Assembly: GCA_963920635.1 (NCBI GenBank)
Contig: OY987298.1
Span: forward strand, 56,523,949-56,587,948
Direction of reading: 5' to 3'
Length of the DNA: 64,000 nt
Source: Pseudeuparius sepicola
Lineage: Eukaryota > Arthropoda > Insecta > Coleoptera > Anthribidae
The notes under the pieces were generated by a model. That model did not search any database, was not told where the DNA came from, and was given only the letters and a program-made list of their open reading frames with translations. Shown in pieces: positions 11,999 to 24,174 of this stretch (positions are counted from its first letter, which is position 1; each line of letters begins with the position of its first letter). Both the position numbers and the translations under genes were made by a program.

Positions 11999-13545
11999 CA
12001 CAGTAAAAAATCGGTGTAAATCCTCTTCGTGTAAGTGGTGAAAGAAATTTTGTGAAAATTTGACACGAAAATTGGTGGATTCCAAATATCTTAACCAAAC
12101 CTCATTTGGTAAAATTCACACTACAACAAATTCGTTAATATTAACACTAAGGCGTGTAATTTTTTTATATTTCCAACACGGCTTCGTGTTTGTTCACACC
12201 ACGCGGTGTTCCTTAACATCCTTAGCACTAAGCTGTGTCAAATTGAACGTATTAACACAAGTTCGTGTTAGGTAGACGAGAGGGGGCAGGTATTTCACCA
12301 GTTATGGGTGTAAAATCTTAGGAAATCGAAGCCATGGCATTAGTTGTTTGTCGAACGTGTTGCGCGACGGAGCTTTTCAGTTTGTGTGACGTGTGACCCG
12401 ACCGCGTGGCGCGTATAATAGTTACAAAAGTGATTCTACCGACCGCTAGTGAAAAAAAGGTGTTATTAAGTAAAATTTCGTAGTGAGTCAGATTGGATTA
12501 AAACGACAGGCGAATATGCAGATGTGACGACGAAAGGTACTGTGTGCTGTGTGATAGCCGCGGTGAAAGCCCCTAACCTATACTCATCGACTGTGTTGAT
12601 ATGAGTTTGTTCTCACCGAAATCAGGAACCAGTCGCGAATCTAATTGACGGATTTTAAATTATCTGACTGTTCTAATTGTTTTCATTTCTGCCGATTGGC
12701 TCCGACTTAGTTCGCGGCTTGTGAGAACAGGCCTATCTAACTAAATCGCTGTGTCGCAATGTCTGAAGTTTCTTTTTGTCCCACACGGACAATGCTGTAA
12801 GGCAACAGTTAGGACTTAAGTCCATTGTATGAGAATTTGTATGAAATAGTTTGTTCGCATCAGAATGTACGAATTTGAAAAAAATGCTCTTTTGCAGTGT
12901 AAGTATAAATAAACTCCTAACATAAAGCTTTTCTTGTGTTTGTGGTTAGGTACACTTTTCTTACGAATTCGTACGATATTATATAATACATAACTTTTTT
13001 GTAGCCAAATATTTTTGGCTGTGAGAATGAATATTTATTTATAGCTTTAAGAAAGAAAATGTTGATATTTTTATACCTATTTTTAAGGAATCGTTCATAT
13101 ATTTTGGAAGTGAAATAAAGTATTTTCTTTACTTATTACCCTTTATTATTTCTTACAAATAATTTAAATTGAAGACCAAGCGCATATTATGCCTGGTCCA
13201 TACAGCTTCTTTATCTTTTAGTTTTATTTTATTTTTACATGTAACAGATTTCCTTAATTTGCAGTTATCAATGACATTTAAAATTTCTTTAAAATAAAGT
13301 ACATGTAAAACTATAAGAGATAAAGAAGAAGAAAAGGGGAATACCAAATAAATTAAATTACACCATTTTGACCAAATTGCGTGTAAAAGTTACACAACAT
13401 CTTACACAACGCCAGCGTAGTTCTCATTGACACCAGAACATTTGGTGAAATTGACCAAAAAAGAATGTGTAAAATTTACCAGATAGGGTGTGGACTTATA
13501 TAGACCACTTTTCGTGTCAAATTTAACACCGGATTTTTTACTGTG
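11999..13545. mobile_element. 1.55-kb TIR element with CACAGTAAAAAATC ends
   Basis: The left end is CACAGTAAAAAATCGGTGT and the right end, reverse-complemented, is CACAGTAAAAAATCCGGTGT. Both ends carry ~200-bp subterminal zones packed with GTGT/ACAC words (CTTCGTGTAAG, AAGGCGTGTAA, AAGTTCGTGTTAG on the left; TGCGTGTAAAAG, AATGTGTAAAAT on the right). No transposase is seen and no target duplication is clear, so the superfamily is open. CACTA/CMC-like groups and others have comparable clustered subterminal motifs. Confidence 0.6.
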
Positions 13546-15772
13546 ACATGTTTCAATCCTATCGCTTTTGGTTACAATAATTGTGAAATTTGTGAACTCG
13601 CCTATTGAGGGGAATACAAATCTGTAAAAGTAAAATGCGATTCTTAGAACTATGAACGTAATCGAAAAAAAAAAATTAAATATGAAAAAGAATGACCCAT
13701 GAAACGAACTTGTTGTCAATCACCATCCTTGTAACTACTGGAGAAATTATAACAATGAGAACGAGATAATTTCAAAGCAATTATAACTTGCTATAATCTG
13801 GTACACGTAGCACATTTTTTATTTAAATGAAAATAGTGAACAATGGATTGGATATAATCTCAGAAAAAAGTTCGCCAGTTTGGCTGGCTATACGATTTGG
13901 TGTCTTGTATAGCGGGCACGTAACCTGTTGACAAAATAGATACGTTTTAACTTCCAACATTCGCTGATGGTGTAAATCATTTGTATGGGCTTTTATAGTT
14001 TTCTTATCGAGTTTTCAACCCGCACGACATTTCTCGTGCCGCGCTCCCTGAATCCAATATCAGTTCTAATAATTCTTTGGCATTCGAGAGTTGTATCGCA
14101 AAGTCACGAATCAAGTTTATTCTCTCGTTTTAGTTTGCCTAGTTGCTTACTCCGCAATTCGGAGTTAATAGAATGTGTCATTTACATTTTAAAACGACAT
14201 ATGAATTTGATTTCCGCACGTAAGAATAATTAGAAATGATGACGAATACGAATATAGGTATTCTAAATTATTAAAAGTTGTGCTCGATTTCAACTTTACA
14301 CTTCTTTACCATTGCGATGTTTATGCTGATTTTATATGGAGATGAGTTAAATTAACTAAATTGGAGTTAAAAAACTAACAACACAACAATAAAAAAAAAC
14401 TGTCAGGAATTTCTCGTTGAGAAATGAAGGTAAATTTCCAGTAAAAAAAGTCGATTTTTATATTTATATGCGGTTTTAGCAACCAAAAGACATTGCCAAC
14501 AATAACAAATTGAATGTCTCAAAGAAATAATACATCATTCGCTATAAATTCAAGGAGTATCCGAGGATATTTGTCTATTTTCATATAGGTATAAAGGAAA
14601 TGCTTGTCTATAGGAAAAACTTCACGTGAAAAATAGCTATTCTAGCCATGTCACATCCACTAACATTTGTCTTCGTGACCACAATGTACAATTTTTCTAT
14701 TTGTTTCTCAGAACCCGACTGTTTTGGTTATCGGGCTTTTGTTATTCTTATGGGATATTTTCGACCTGAAGCCAGTACATTCCAATTGTTCTGATTCTTA
14801 TATCGTGTCGACCGGACTTTCATCCGATATTTTCCCGCTTCAATGCGTCCGAACTTCTTTCGGTAATTCTTTGATACCTTTTTTTATTAATATTCGGGGT
14901 ATTTATAGGAACAGCTACAGTATTATCTTTGGATTACGAAATATCGGGTTTTTTGGACAAAAAAACCTTTTATTTCTATAAATCATGTCGAATAAAAGCA
15001 TGTAAAAAGGATAAACACACTGTGTCCCACTTAGATCTATATCCGCACCCCCATAACATAAATATTTATAGGCCGATTCTTCAAAAAATTATCAAATGTT
15101 GTTCATTTTATTTTACTTTATGTTAATTACATTGTATTACCATCATTTTTTTTAAAACACACCCTACATTTCAGTAAATTGAAATGGGATACGAGGACTT
15201 GAAACTTGGCTTTTAAGATTAATCTGCTATCACAGAATAAATATCTTCGCAACAGAAGACTCCGTAAAAATGTAAAGTCAAATAAAATGCACAACATTTA
15301 ACTATTTGGGGGATATTATTACTGAAAACGAGTCTCGAAAGAGTTGTCTGTAATAATACTAGTCAGACTATGCTACTGTAAATGTCCAAATATGTACATG
15401 GGAAAATAATCAAAGTCGCATATCCTATTGACAGAAGCGGTAAAACGAATTTCCTCGTAAACAAGTGCCTCTATTTATGGAAATATCAAACTGTGTAATA
15501 ATAGTAGTTGGTGAGAATTAAAAATTATGACCACGTGTTATATTTTGGTGAGATCGAGTTTTGTTTTTCGCTTTGGATAATTTCTGATGAATAGCGATCG
15601 GCCGTTTTGACGAACTTTTCGGCACTTCGATTTTAGTTTCTCTTTTCTAATAAATTTGAAATGCTTTTATTTAAATTATAATGAGATATATTTGTGGATT
15701 TTGCTTGAATAATTGGGTATGTTTTCCCAACAGACAAAAATAAAAGCAGTGACAAAATATAGACCAAAGGCG
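13546..15772. other. Unassigned 2.2-kb interval
   Basis: The longest interval without structure in the first third. Open frames at 13985-14233 and 14724-14981 (plus) lack recognisable motifs, and I see no repeat partners. Confidence 0.4.
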
Positions 15773-15925
15773 TATAAGTACTAATACTTATACTAATACT
15801 TATACTAATACTTATACTAATACTTATACTAATACTTATACTAATACTTATACTAATACTTATACTAATACTTATACTAATACCTATACTAATACTTATA
15901 CTAATACTTATACTAATACTTAGTA
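15773..15925. repeat. 12-bp minisatellite (ACTTATACTAAT)n
   Basis: About a dozen copies with one variant unit (CCTATA). Because 12 is a multiple of 3, it forces an open minus-strand frame of alternating Ile-Ser inside a 181-codon ORF (15633-16178), which is therefore not evidence for a gene. Confidence 0.95.
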
Positions 15926-16492
15926 ATACTAAGTAATATTTCCGATGTGGGTAGGTAAATTTTCCACAGATATAGCAAATTTGGGCAGATAGAACTGGCA
16001 GCATTTCTTCTAAGTCGAATGGTTGTGAGAATTTTTCGCAAAGTATACCTTCTGGAAAACGATGATTATTTATATTCATGATACAATTTTCCGAAAGATA
16101 TAAACAATAGATGAACAGACAACTGAAATTAATGTTGTGAAGAGAGCAATCTCTTCTAATTGAAATGTCAGTTGCCAATTTAATTAAACAACTAAAGTAT
16201 ATCCTTTGTCTTTGTCTTTAAAACTATTAAAGAAACTTTTGCAACAATATTAAACAATGAAGACTAATGCAAAAGCAGTTTGTTTATTAAATTGGGCCTT
16301 AATCATTTTATTGTTAATTTCTCATCCTTCGGAAAGTCCAAAGCGAGTTAAAGTTGACCGTCTGCCTACAAGCTGAGAAAACCTTGCTACTACAAGGAAT
16401 TATTACAATTGGAGTTAAGCAAGGCCAGGTTCTAGTCATCTTATGGACTTCCTGTCAAATCAACTGACAGCAGAACCAGGCCACGCGGCGAT
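15926..16492. other. Unassigned
   Basis: Nothing recognisable between the minisatellite and the next MITE. Confidence 0.4.
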
Positions 16493-16699
16493 ATGGGCCA
16501 AGACCCGTAAAGTAAGAAGGTTACCCACTAACGTAGAGATAGGGCGAACGCTGACGTCACAGGAATGCTGCCAGATGATGTGATTGGCGTTCCCTCGTGT
16601 GTTGCTCTTGCCGACGATTATTGCCAGCATTCCCATGACGTCATCCAGAACGCTCTCTCTCAATAAGAGGCAACCTTACTTTACAGATCTTGGCTATGG
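16493..16699. mobile_element. ~207-bp MITE
   Basis: Imperfect ~33-bp terminal inverted repeats: left ATGGGCCAAGACCCGTAAAG, right (reverse complement) CCATAGCCAAGATCTGTAAAG, then TAAG-AAGGTTACC against TAAGGTTGCC. The interior is GC-richer and includes two TGACGTCA-like words. No coding capacity. Confidence 0.65.
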
Positions 16700-17721
16700 G
16701 CAGGGTTCAGGACTTTTTTGGAGTCGTTTGTGCCATTACGTGTGAATTTTAGTTCTCTATCTTCAATTATATTTCGGAACTCATAACCAGTGTATTTTTC
16801 ATGAGACACGCTGTAGATTTAACTTATACTACTCTTCATAATTTAACATAAGGTTGGGTATAGGAAAACAATAAACTGTTAATTCGGGAATGTATTTCTC
16901 TCAATGTGCATCCAAAGAATATAAAGGAATTATTATAATGTAGTATTTTTTTAAATCGTTACCTATCGGATTATGATCATCCTTGGGTTATAAAGGCCGC
17001 TCCAAATCAACATGAAAATTTTATATACAAATGTGGTTTAAAATGCTTAGTTCTCGATGGACAGGGTGTTAAAATTTGAACTACAAACATGGTTTTCTTT
17101 TAATATTTTCGAAACGTTTAAAGATACGAAAATTAAGAATGAACTGGAATTGTAGATATATCAAACAAAACTAGAAATTTCAAATCAATGTCACAGCCTA
17201 CAAGATTTAATTAAATAATTCAAAGATAAAAATATGAAATGCAATAACGATTTTACTCAAAAACGGTGCATCTCAGTGCCACGACATTAATAATTTTTGC
17301 TGTCGCAAAAAAATATTACTGCATTTTCCCCACAGCCCCCTTCAACGCGCCCCTGAGCATATTTGGTCATAATAATAACTTACTCGGATGTGTCTTGAAT
17401 ATTTTGGCCAAATTTGTTCTAGTTGCTTTTACCTACTTAATATTTAGTTTATTTGTAGCATATTGTAATCATAGTTAATAAAATGTATTTCTAAAAAATG
17501 TAAATAAACTTTTTCAATTCATTCTATTCAATCTGTGCGTTTGTCATTATGTTCAATTACTTATGATACATAGATACCAGTTAACAACAAGGATTTTATG
17601 GTTATTTAACGTTTATTTTATATTTCCTTTGGTTATGTACATTGCCTGCCACAAATATTATTTATCTATGTATTGTTTGCTGTTATTTCTAATGTAAATT
17701 TTAAATACATGTCACGTTAAA
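16700..17721. other. Unassigned; lone CAGGGTGTT terminus
   Basis: A single CAGGGTGTTAAAATTTG word at 17061 could be a stray element end. The 70-codon frame at 17266-17478 is unsupported. Confidence 0.35.
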
Positions 17722-17860
17722 CTTTATTATTGTTATTGTTATCTCGACTTAGCCAAAAGGCATTCGCACTCCCTCTACGGGGAACATTCACTCAGATCCC
17801 GGGTATCCCGGATACCAAAAAGATCTGGCTCGGACGAGACCCTTGCCATGTTATCGGGCC

Positions 17861-18673
17861 TTAGGTGACATTGATGTTGTTGGATGATCCTGCATTCCCC
17901 ATGAATTTCCTGACGGTTCGGGCTGTCGCAAGTAGTACCGCTTTCTGCATGGACCTGTAAAGACTATCAGTTAGACCCAGCTCCTTGATGTTTCTCAGCA
18001 AACTTTTTGGTATAACACCAGTTGTTGACATGATGATTGGAATCGTCTGGACGTTCTCCATTTCCCATTGCCTTCTAATTCGTTCTTCTAAATCTCTGTA
18101 CTTCGCGCTCTTCTCGACTTGCTTCACACGCAGGTTGTTGTTGTTCGGGATGGCCACATCAATCAGAGTTGTCTGCCTAGAAATTTTATCAACTATTATA
18201 AGGTCCGGTCTGTTATGGGCAACTCGTTGATCTGTCAGAACTGTACGATCCCAGTACATCTTGTAGTTGCTGTTCTCAAGAACAGGCTCAGGTGTGTAGT
18301 TGTAATATGGGACCCTCTCTGCCTGCACAAGCAGCAGCTTTTCCGCCAGTTCCTGGTGCAAGATCTTGGCAACCGAATCGTGTCGTTCCTTATATTCCGT
18401 TGATGCGAACATCTGACATCCTCCTGTTATGTGCTGGATTGTTTCTGAAGTTGGGCACCCGTATCTGCATCTGTCATCCACTACCGATGCATCTCCTACA
18501 ATGAATTTTAGGTAGTTGCGAGTTGGTATAACCTGATCTTGTATGGCCAGTAGGAAGCCTTCCGTCTCGGGGAACATTCGTCCCGAGGTCAGCCAATAGT
18601 TCGACGCTAACTTGTCGACATGTTCCTGGTTAACCTCATTAGGATGCCTCCCGTGCAGCGGCTTCCCAACCAC
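17861..18673 (-). pseudogene. Dong/R4-like ORF, C-terminal part: CCHC knuckle and restriction-like endonuclease
   Basis: Continues in the frame of the first part, beginning GKPLHGRHPNEVNQEHVDK, overlapping the end of the middle part by a simple frameshift. A CCHC knuckle lies at residues C69, C73, H81, C86. The endonuclease follows: RPD at 155-157 and LIDVAIP with D172, spacing that fits the PD-(D/E)xK-type nuclease of R2/R4/Dong elements, with lysines at 188-191. This nuclease nicks the target to prime reverse transcription. The active-site residues appear conserved, so this half decayed less than the junctions. Confidence 0.85.
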
Positions 18674-19122
18674 CTCTGTAGTTTATCGTTGTCGGTTCGG
18701 TGGTGATTTTGACGCTCGTGTTCCGTCAGACGTAGCGGTGTTGAGACGTCTGCTCCGCATATAGCCATATGTAGTGTGGAGCTGTTGGCCTGCCTGTAGA
18801 AATAATTACGCAGATTTAATATTTGTTGGTCCAATTGCTTGCTGAGATCTGCCAATCCTCTTCCTCCTAGTTGACGTGGCAGAGTTGTTCTTTCTACGGC
18901 GCTACGGGGATGATGTTTATGAGCTTTTGTCAGTAGTGTCCTAACTTTTCGTTGCAGGTTGTTGATGTCCGTGTTGGTCCAATTCACTATTCCGAACGAA
19001 TAGCTGAGTACAGAGCACGCATACGTGTTCAGGGCCTTAAACAAATTCCTGCTGTTAAGATCAGTTCGCACTACTTGTCTTACTCTCTTGATGAATTCAT
19101 GTGCGGTACTTGTCCAGTCCAA
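18607..19122 (-). pseudogene. Dong/R4-like ORF, middle part after an internal deletion
   Basis: The reading frame shifts at ~19.1 kb. From TAHEFIKRVRQVVRT onward the sequence is the conserved post-RT region of these elements (AVERTTLPRQLGGRGLADL). The expected KYLG-type thumb segment between the YMDD block and this point is absent, so several tens of codons appear to be deleted at the junction, not just a base or two. The first residues of the 171-codon frame (MDWTS) are probably a chance reading of the other frame. It ends by frameshift at ~18.67 kb. Confidence 0.8.
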
Positions 19123-21370
19123 ACAGCATCCCGATGTCCCTGGAGAACTCCTCTACAATTTTAAGCATTTGCGTTAGTTGGTTTTTGGTTGCGGCGATCA
19201 GTTTTAAATCATCCATATATAATAGGTGATTCAACTTGATCGCTTCTGCGTTGTTGCTTTTGATAGCGAAGCCATATTTTGTAGAGTTCAACCGATGTGA
19301 TAGAGGGTTCATCGCCATGCAGAACCACAGTGGACTGAGTGAATCTCCTTGGAAAATCCCTCTTCGGATGTTGATTGTGTCGGTCTCGATGTTACTGTCT
19401 GCGGTTCTGAGTTGTATCTTAGTGCGCCAGGTTGTCATAACGTGTTCTAAAAAGGAAACTGTATGATGATCTATTTTATACAGCTTTAAGATACCTGTGA
19501 GCCAGTCGTGAGGTACGGAATCAAATGCTTTTTTGTAGTCTACATAAGCCATGTGGAGGTTTCGTTGCTTGGAATGAGCCTGGTTGCAGATGACAGAGTC
19601 TATGATGAGTTGCTCTTTGCATCCCATTGCGCCCTTCGAGCAGGCCTTCTGCTGCATTGCAATGATGTTGTTCCGCTCGCAGTGAGCATATATTCGCTGC
19701 GTAAGGCAAGATGTGATTATCTTGTACAGCGTAGGCAAGCAGGTTATTGGGCGGTACTTGGCAGGGTTATCCGTATTCCGCTGGTCTTTTGGTAACAGGT
19801 AGGTTGCACCCTGTGTAAGAAACAATGGCATTTTCAGAGGATCGAGCAAGACTTCATTAATTAAGGTAGTTATCTGTTCATGCGTGCACCACAACTTCTT
19901 AATCCAATAGTTTTGGAGATGATCTGGACCTGGTGCCTTCCAGTTGTGGGAATTCTTGATGACATCGGAGACCTCAGCGGTTGTGAATTGCTCGTGTTGC
20001 ATCTGGCTATAGTTCGGGCCCATCTCGCGTTCTTCGCTGATCCAGCTTGCACTGACATTGTATGGACCTGGTGTGGCAAGTTGATTTCTCCAGAAACCGT
20101 CGACTTGTTCTCTGCTAGGGTAACTCGCATTTGTGGCATCGGCGCTAGAATTAAAAGCACGGTAGAAACCCTTTTCTGATCGTTCAAAGAGTTTGTTGTC
20201 TCGTTTCCTGTTGTTACTAGCCTTGTATCTCCTCAGACGCCCTGCGAAAACAGAAAGTTTTTGTTTTAATGTGTCAAGACATTGTTGAGCAGTGATGTTC
20301 GCGGGGTCATGCCGAGAATGCATTTGGGTGCGGCTCATTATTGCCTGCACCGCCCTCTGGATCCTTCTAGTTCTAACTCCTCTGATATATTCCGTCACTT
20401 GTCCTATGTCTTTACGGAGACTCTCGATCTTCCGATTCAGTCGCATTTCCCATTGAGCCATTCGTGGTTCTGGTCTTGCACGATTCAACTCTTGGGCCGT
20501 TCGGATCTTGGCACCCATTACAGTGGTAACTGCCGTTGCGGCACAGTAGATTAACATGTGCATACGTTCTAATGTTTGTGTCACTGAAACATAGTTTGGT
20601 AAAATTCGTGTGTTCATAAGATCGAGCACGATCGCAAGTTTCCTGGAAGAATTTAATCTTGGTAGCGGTGGCCTGCTCAGTGGGTCTGTGCCTTCGTATC
20701 GCAATACTGCCTGTCTCATATGTGCGTTTAAGCCTTCAAAATGTTCTTCGTTAACCGATTCCAGACTCTCGGTTGTTGGTTCTACCGTTTCGGCTTCTAG
20801 TTGTTGTCCAGGCGCTTGAAGTTCCCCATTGTTGTTGTTGTCATCTATGTCTATGTGTTCGCCGTGGATCTCTAGCTCAACTTCCCGTTTGATAGCGTTA
20901 AGTCGCGTTTCTGGAATTCGGTTATTTCTTAGAATAGTTCGATACTGATCTGACACTCTTTGTTCAGACACTTGCATGTGTGGAAACTCCCTGCAGAACT
21001 CGGCATGCAGTTGTTGTCGGTAGCCGATCATCTCTTGTCCTAAGTTTGTCACCCTGTAAAAAATACGCATAATCGATTCATTCATGGACACAGTCCATTT
21101 CATGCGTCGTCGTTGTAATCCCGCCTCTGTGAACGCTGGCTGAAGTTCCCGCGCAGCACCTTCGGTGGGTGGAACCCTAGTTCTCGTTTGGCTCCCATGT
21201 TGTAGATGTTCGTGTTGTTGTTGGCCTGTAGCTGTTTGTGCAACAGGGGCCCGCCTCATCAGCGCCCTGTCACCGACGTCCCGCTCGCTGTCATGTCCAG
21301 CGCCGGCTCCAGACATGCCCTGGCGATCCCCAGGCAGCGACCCTATGACAAAACTCCTATTAATCTCCAT
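19097..21370 (-). pseudogene. Dong/R4-like ORF, N-terminal part: Myb-like region and reverse transcriptase
   Basis: 757 codons starting at ATG 21370. Residues ~90-175 form a Myb/SANT-like region (RRRMKWTVSMNESIMRIFY, later VSEQRVSDQYRTILRN), expected to bind DNA at the target. A low-complexity acidic/Asn stretch follows. From ~residue 480 the reverse transcriptase begins: KAPGPDHLQNYWIKK, then YRPITCLPTLYKI, DYKKAFDSVPHDWL (first catalytic Asp), GIFQGDSLSPLWFCM, and the active site YMDD at ~718-721. The frame ends LFGLDKYRT-stop where other family members run on into the thumb. The palm looks intact; the loss is downstream. The product would act in target-primed reverse transcription if the ORF were whole. 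Confidence 0.85.
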
Positions 21371-21479
21371 TCCATGGGTTTCTCCCGTAACGTGGGAGTG
21401 ACGGCCCTCGGTCGCCTTTTACGACTCGCGGAGCCACGATAGGAGTATTCTAACCCGCTACCCACACAGGTCAACTAGG

Positions 21480-21817
21480 ATAACGCGGGATCGTTACACC
21501 CGAGGATCTGCCCCTCTCACAGGTCAAACCCCTCCTTGCGTTAACTGGGAAACACGGGATCGGTACACCCGAAGATCCGCCTCTCTCACAGGCTAGATCC
21601 ATCCCTGTGTAACCGAGAGTCGCGGGATTGTCACACCCGAGGATCAGCCCCCGTCACCAGCTAGACCCCTCCCTGCGCAACTGGAGATCGCGGGATTGTC
21701 ACACCCGTAGGTCTGCCCCTGTCACAGGCCAAACCTCTCCATGCGTAACTGGGAATCGCGGGATCGTCACACCCGTGAATCTGCCCCTCTCACAGGTCAG
21801 ACCCATCCCTGCGTAAT
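21480..21817 (-). repeat. Five ~67-bp tandem repeats in the element's 5' leader
   Basis: Each unit carries CGGGAT-GT-ACACCCG, then ATCTGCCCCTCTCACAGG, then a CCCTCCCTGCGTAACTGGG-like stretch (plus-strand view). Units start near 21484, 21553, 21623, 21690 and 21757. They lie between the microsatellite junction and the ATG at 21370, where non-LTR elements keep their internal promoter. A promoter role is inference. Confidence 0.8.
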
Positions 21818-21997
21818 TGTTATTGTTATTATTATCATTATTATTATGTCAACTTAAATGGGTGTTTTAGAATAAAACTTTATATAAAAAAGAACTACCT
21901 ACTGCGTCTTATTATTTCATTACTTTTCAAATTCATTGACCATGGGCATGGATGTTTTATTCTCTATTGTTATACCTTTTTTATACTTCAAAAGATA

Positions 21998-23222
21998 TAT
22001 ACACTTTTAAGTGGACACAAATCAATAAAAAAATTGATTTGTTGGGATATTTTCAAAACATTTTTTTTATACAAAGGTCTTCAAAATGCGCAACTTTCTA
22101 CGTGAACACATTTGTCAAATTGCAATTCCAGGACCGGATAAGATTTTTTTTTAAACCCCGATTTTCACAAAATCTATTTAGGCATTTTTTTTCTTTAAAA
22201 TCTGACCATACAGCGTTAAGTAGGACCCTCTAAAACCCTTAAGTTCAAAATTTGAACTAAAAATATACAGGGAGTTCGGTTTTACAGCGCCTTAAAGTTA
22301 CGCAAAGTAGTGATTTCGAGGGCCCCTGGAGAGTCAAGCGTGCCATGGAATGATTTTAAAACAATTGAAGAATTAACAGGACCACCCAAAGTATTGACGG
22401 ACGAGACTGCAAGAAAAAATAATACAGGATGTTTTTCTCTACCGCTGCTGAAAGTTCAGACTTTTTTCGAATTTTATTCTGATCAAGTTTGCCGTGCGTT
22501 TTGAAACAAAGTTACTAATAACAAGATTTATTTAATCTTAACAATAAAATAACAAACAAAATATTTAGATCTTAAACTATCGGGGTTTTTTCAACATAAC
22601 CGCCTTCTAACGTAATACATTTTTCAAGACGTTTTTTGTTATTAGAAACAACAAACAACTCGTCTTAACTCATCTATTACGGAATCGCAAGCTTCAATTA
22701 TTTTTTTGTTGTAGCTCGTTTATGTTCCTAGGACGATTTTTATAAAATTCAAAAAAGTCTGAACGTTCAGCAGCGCTAGAGAAAAACATCCTGTATTATT
22801 TTTTCTTGCAGTCTCGGCCATCAATACTCTATGTGGTCCTGTTAATTCTACAATTGTTTTAAAATCATTCCATGGCACGCTTGACTCTCCAGGTGCCCTC
22901 GAAATCACTACTTTGCGCAACTTTAAGGCGCTGTAAAAACCGAACTCCCTGTATATTTTTAGTTCAAATTTTGAACTTAAGGGTTTTAGAGGGTCCTAAT
23001 TAACGCTGTATGGTCAGATTTTAAATAAAAAAATGCCTAAATAGTTTTTGTGAAAATCGGGGTTTAAAAAAATCTTAGCCGGTCCTGGAATTGCAATTTG
23101 ACAAATGGGTTCACGTAGAAAGTTGCGCATTTTGAAGACCTTTGTATAAAAATTTTTTTTTAAAAATATCCCAACAAATCAATTTTTTATTGATTTGTGT
23201 CCACTTAAAAGTGAACACCCTG
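21998..23222. mobile_element. Long-palindrome foldback element, 1.2 kb, CACCCTG|TA end
   Basis: Arms of ~500 bp (21998-~22500 and ~22720-23222) are reverse complements with scattered differences. The right end is CACCCTG|TA; the left has lost its CAGGGTG cap and starts at ACTTTTAAGTGGACACAAATC. Internal blocks such as CAGGGAGTTCGGTTTT and CGAGGGC-CCTGGAGAGTC occur in both arms, giving two mirrored 64-66 codon frames that are repeat artefacts. The spacer is ~220 bp. Confidence 0.8.
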
Positions 23223-24174
23223 TATATGCTGTTATCAGAAGTACACATCATGATGAATTTCACTACATGATTCTATAATACACCTTCTATTTACTTTGGT
23301 AATAATGTTAATTCCTTTAATGTTGAGAGAATGTTATGTAAAATCAGAATTTGACTTGAATTTGGTGGTAATAAATTCCAGAAAAGCTGATTCTCGTACT
23401 TTGAGTCAAATTAGAACTTCTAGAATACTTACACGTCTTTTTTATTTATTTTTTTCATAAATTTTTTTAGTGATTATTGAATATGTAAACTCATACACTC
23501 TCTTAAGGTAACCACAGAAAATAAGTACAAATAAGATAACGTAGATATTTGTTGTTGAGTATCAAGATACCTAAACTCATTATTACTTTCCATTTTCATA
23601 ATATCAAACACCTTTTCCATTTTAGTAGTTAGATTCCAATTGAATTCAATTAATCGGGCAACCCTGTGTTAAATTGTGGATTAGGTCGGACCGGGTTGGA
23701 TATTGGCGCCATTTTCTCAAAAAGGCCTCAACTAAAAAATTCCATGTTATGCAACCATCAATACTTTTTTGCGTGTATATGGTTGTGTTTTGGATATTTA
23801 TTTTAGGTACATTTTTTTGGAAAACCGCTAAGTTCTTGTTGTTGTTGTAGTGTTCGATTGAAGAAACCCTCTTTAACTACCTGGCTAAGCTTGAGTTTTC
23901 ACATTAACGGCGTCTACAATATTAGGAGAAATTGTATTTTAATCCTTGGTGTCAAAGTGACACCAAACCTGTCCATAAAAATTGATTATTTATATAAAAT
24001 GGGGATACTTTTAGCAATTATCATGTATCTACGCGAGTAAATGAATGTTTGCTGCTGCTACACATTCGATTGCCTAGTCAAAAATGAATTTACATGCGGA
24101 GAAAACTGTATTGGAAAATTGCTAATTTTTGTTTAAATTTTGGTGGACCCGCCCCTCTGAAAATGTCACCTTAA
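23223..24174. other. Unassigned
   Basis: AT-rich; the only longer frame (23858-24040, plus) is not recognisable. Confidence 0.4.

Larger units (their letters stand above)
17722..21848 (-). mobile_element. Dong/R4-like non-LTR retrotransposon, degenerate
   Basis: The element reads right to left from about 21817 to about 17742. Order: tandem-repeat leader, one long coding region (Myb-like region, reverse transcriptase, CCHC knuckle, restriction-like endonuclease), a ~120-bp 3' UTR, and a tail of AACAAT/AAT repeats. Both flanks are TAA-type microsatellite (TTATTATTGTTATTG at 17722-17741; TTATTGTTATTATTATCATTA at 21818-21848). Established knowledge: Dong of Bombyx mori, in the R4 group with a C-terminal restriction-like endonuclease, is reported in TAA repeats. 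This copy cannot make a full protein because of an internal deletion near 19.1 kb and a frameshift near 18.67 kb. Confidence 0.8.

Noticed and set aside
15633..16178. 181-codon minus-strand ORF with a long Ile-Ser repeat
   Set aside because: The frame is held open by a 12-bp minisatellite; the flanking codons have no recognisable domain.
17722..21848. Possibility that the RLE-type retrotransposon marks rDNA (R2/R4-style target)
   Set aside because: Flanks are simple TAA-type repeats; no 28S or 18S sequence is recognisable nearby.
22310..22920. Two similar 64-66 codon ORFs on opposite strands
   Set aside because: They are mirror copies in the two arms of a palindrome, so their similarity does not indicate protein selection.
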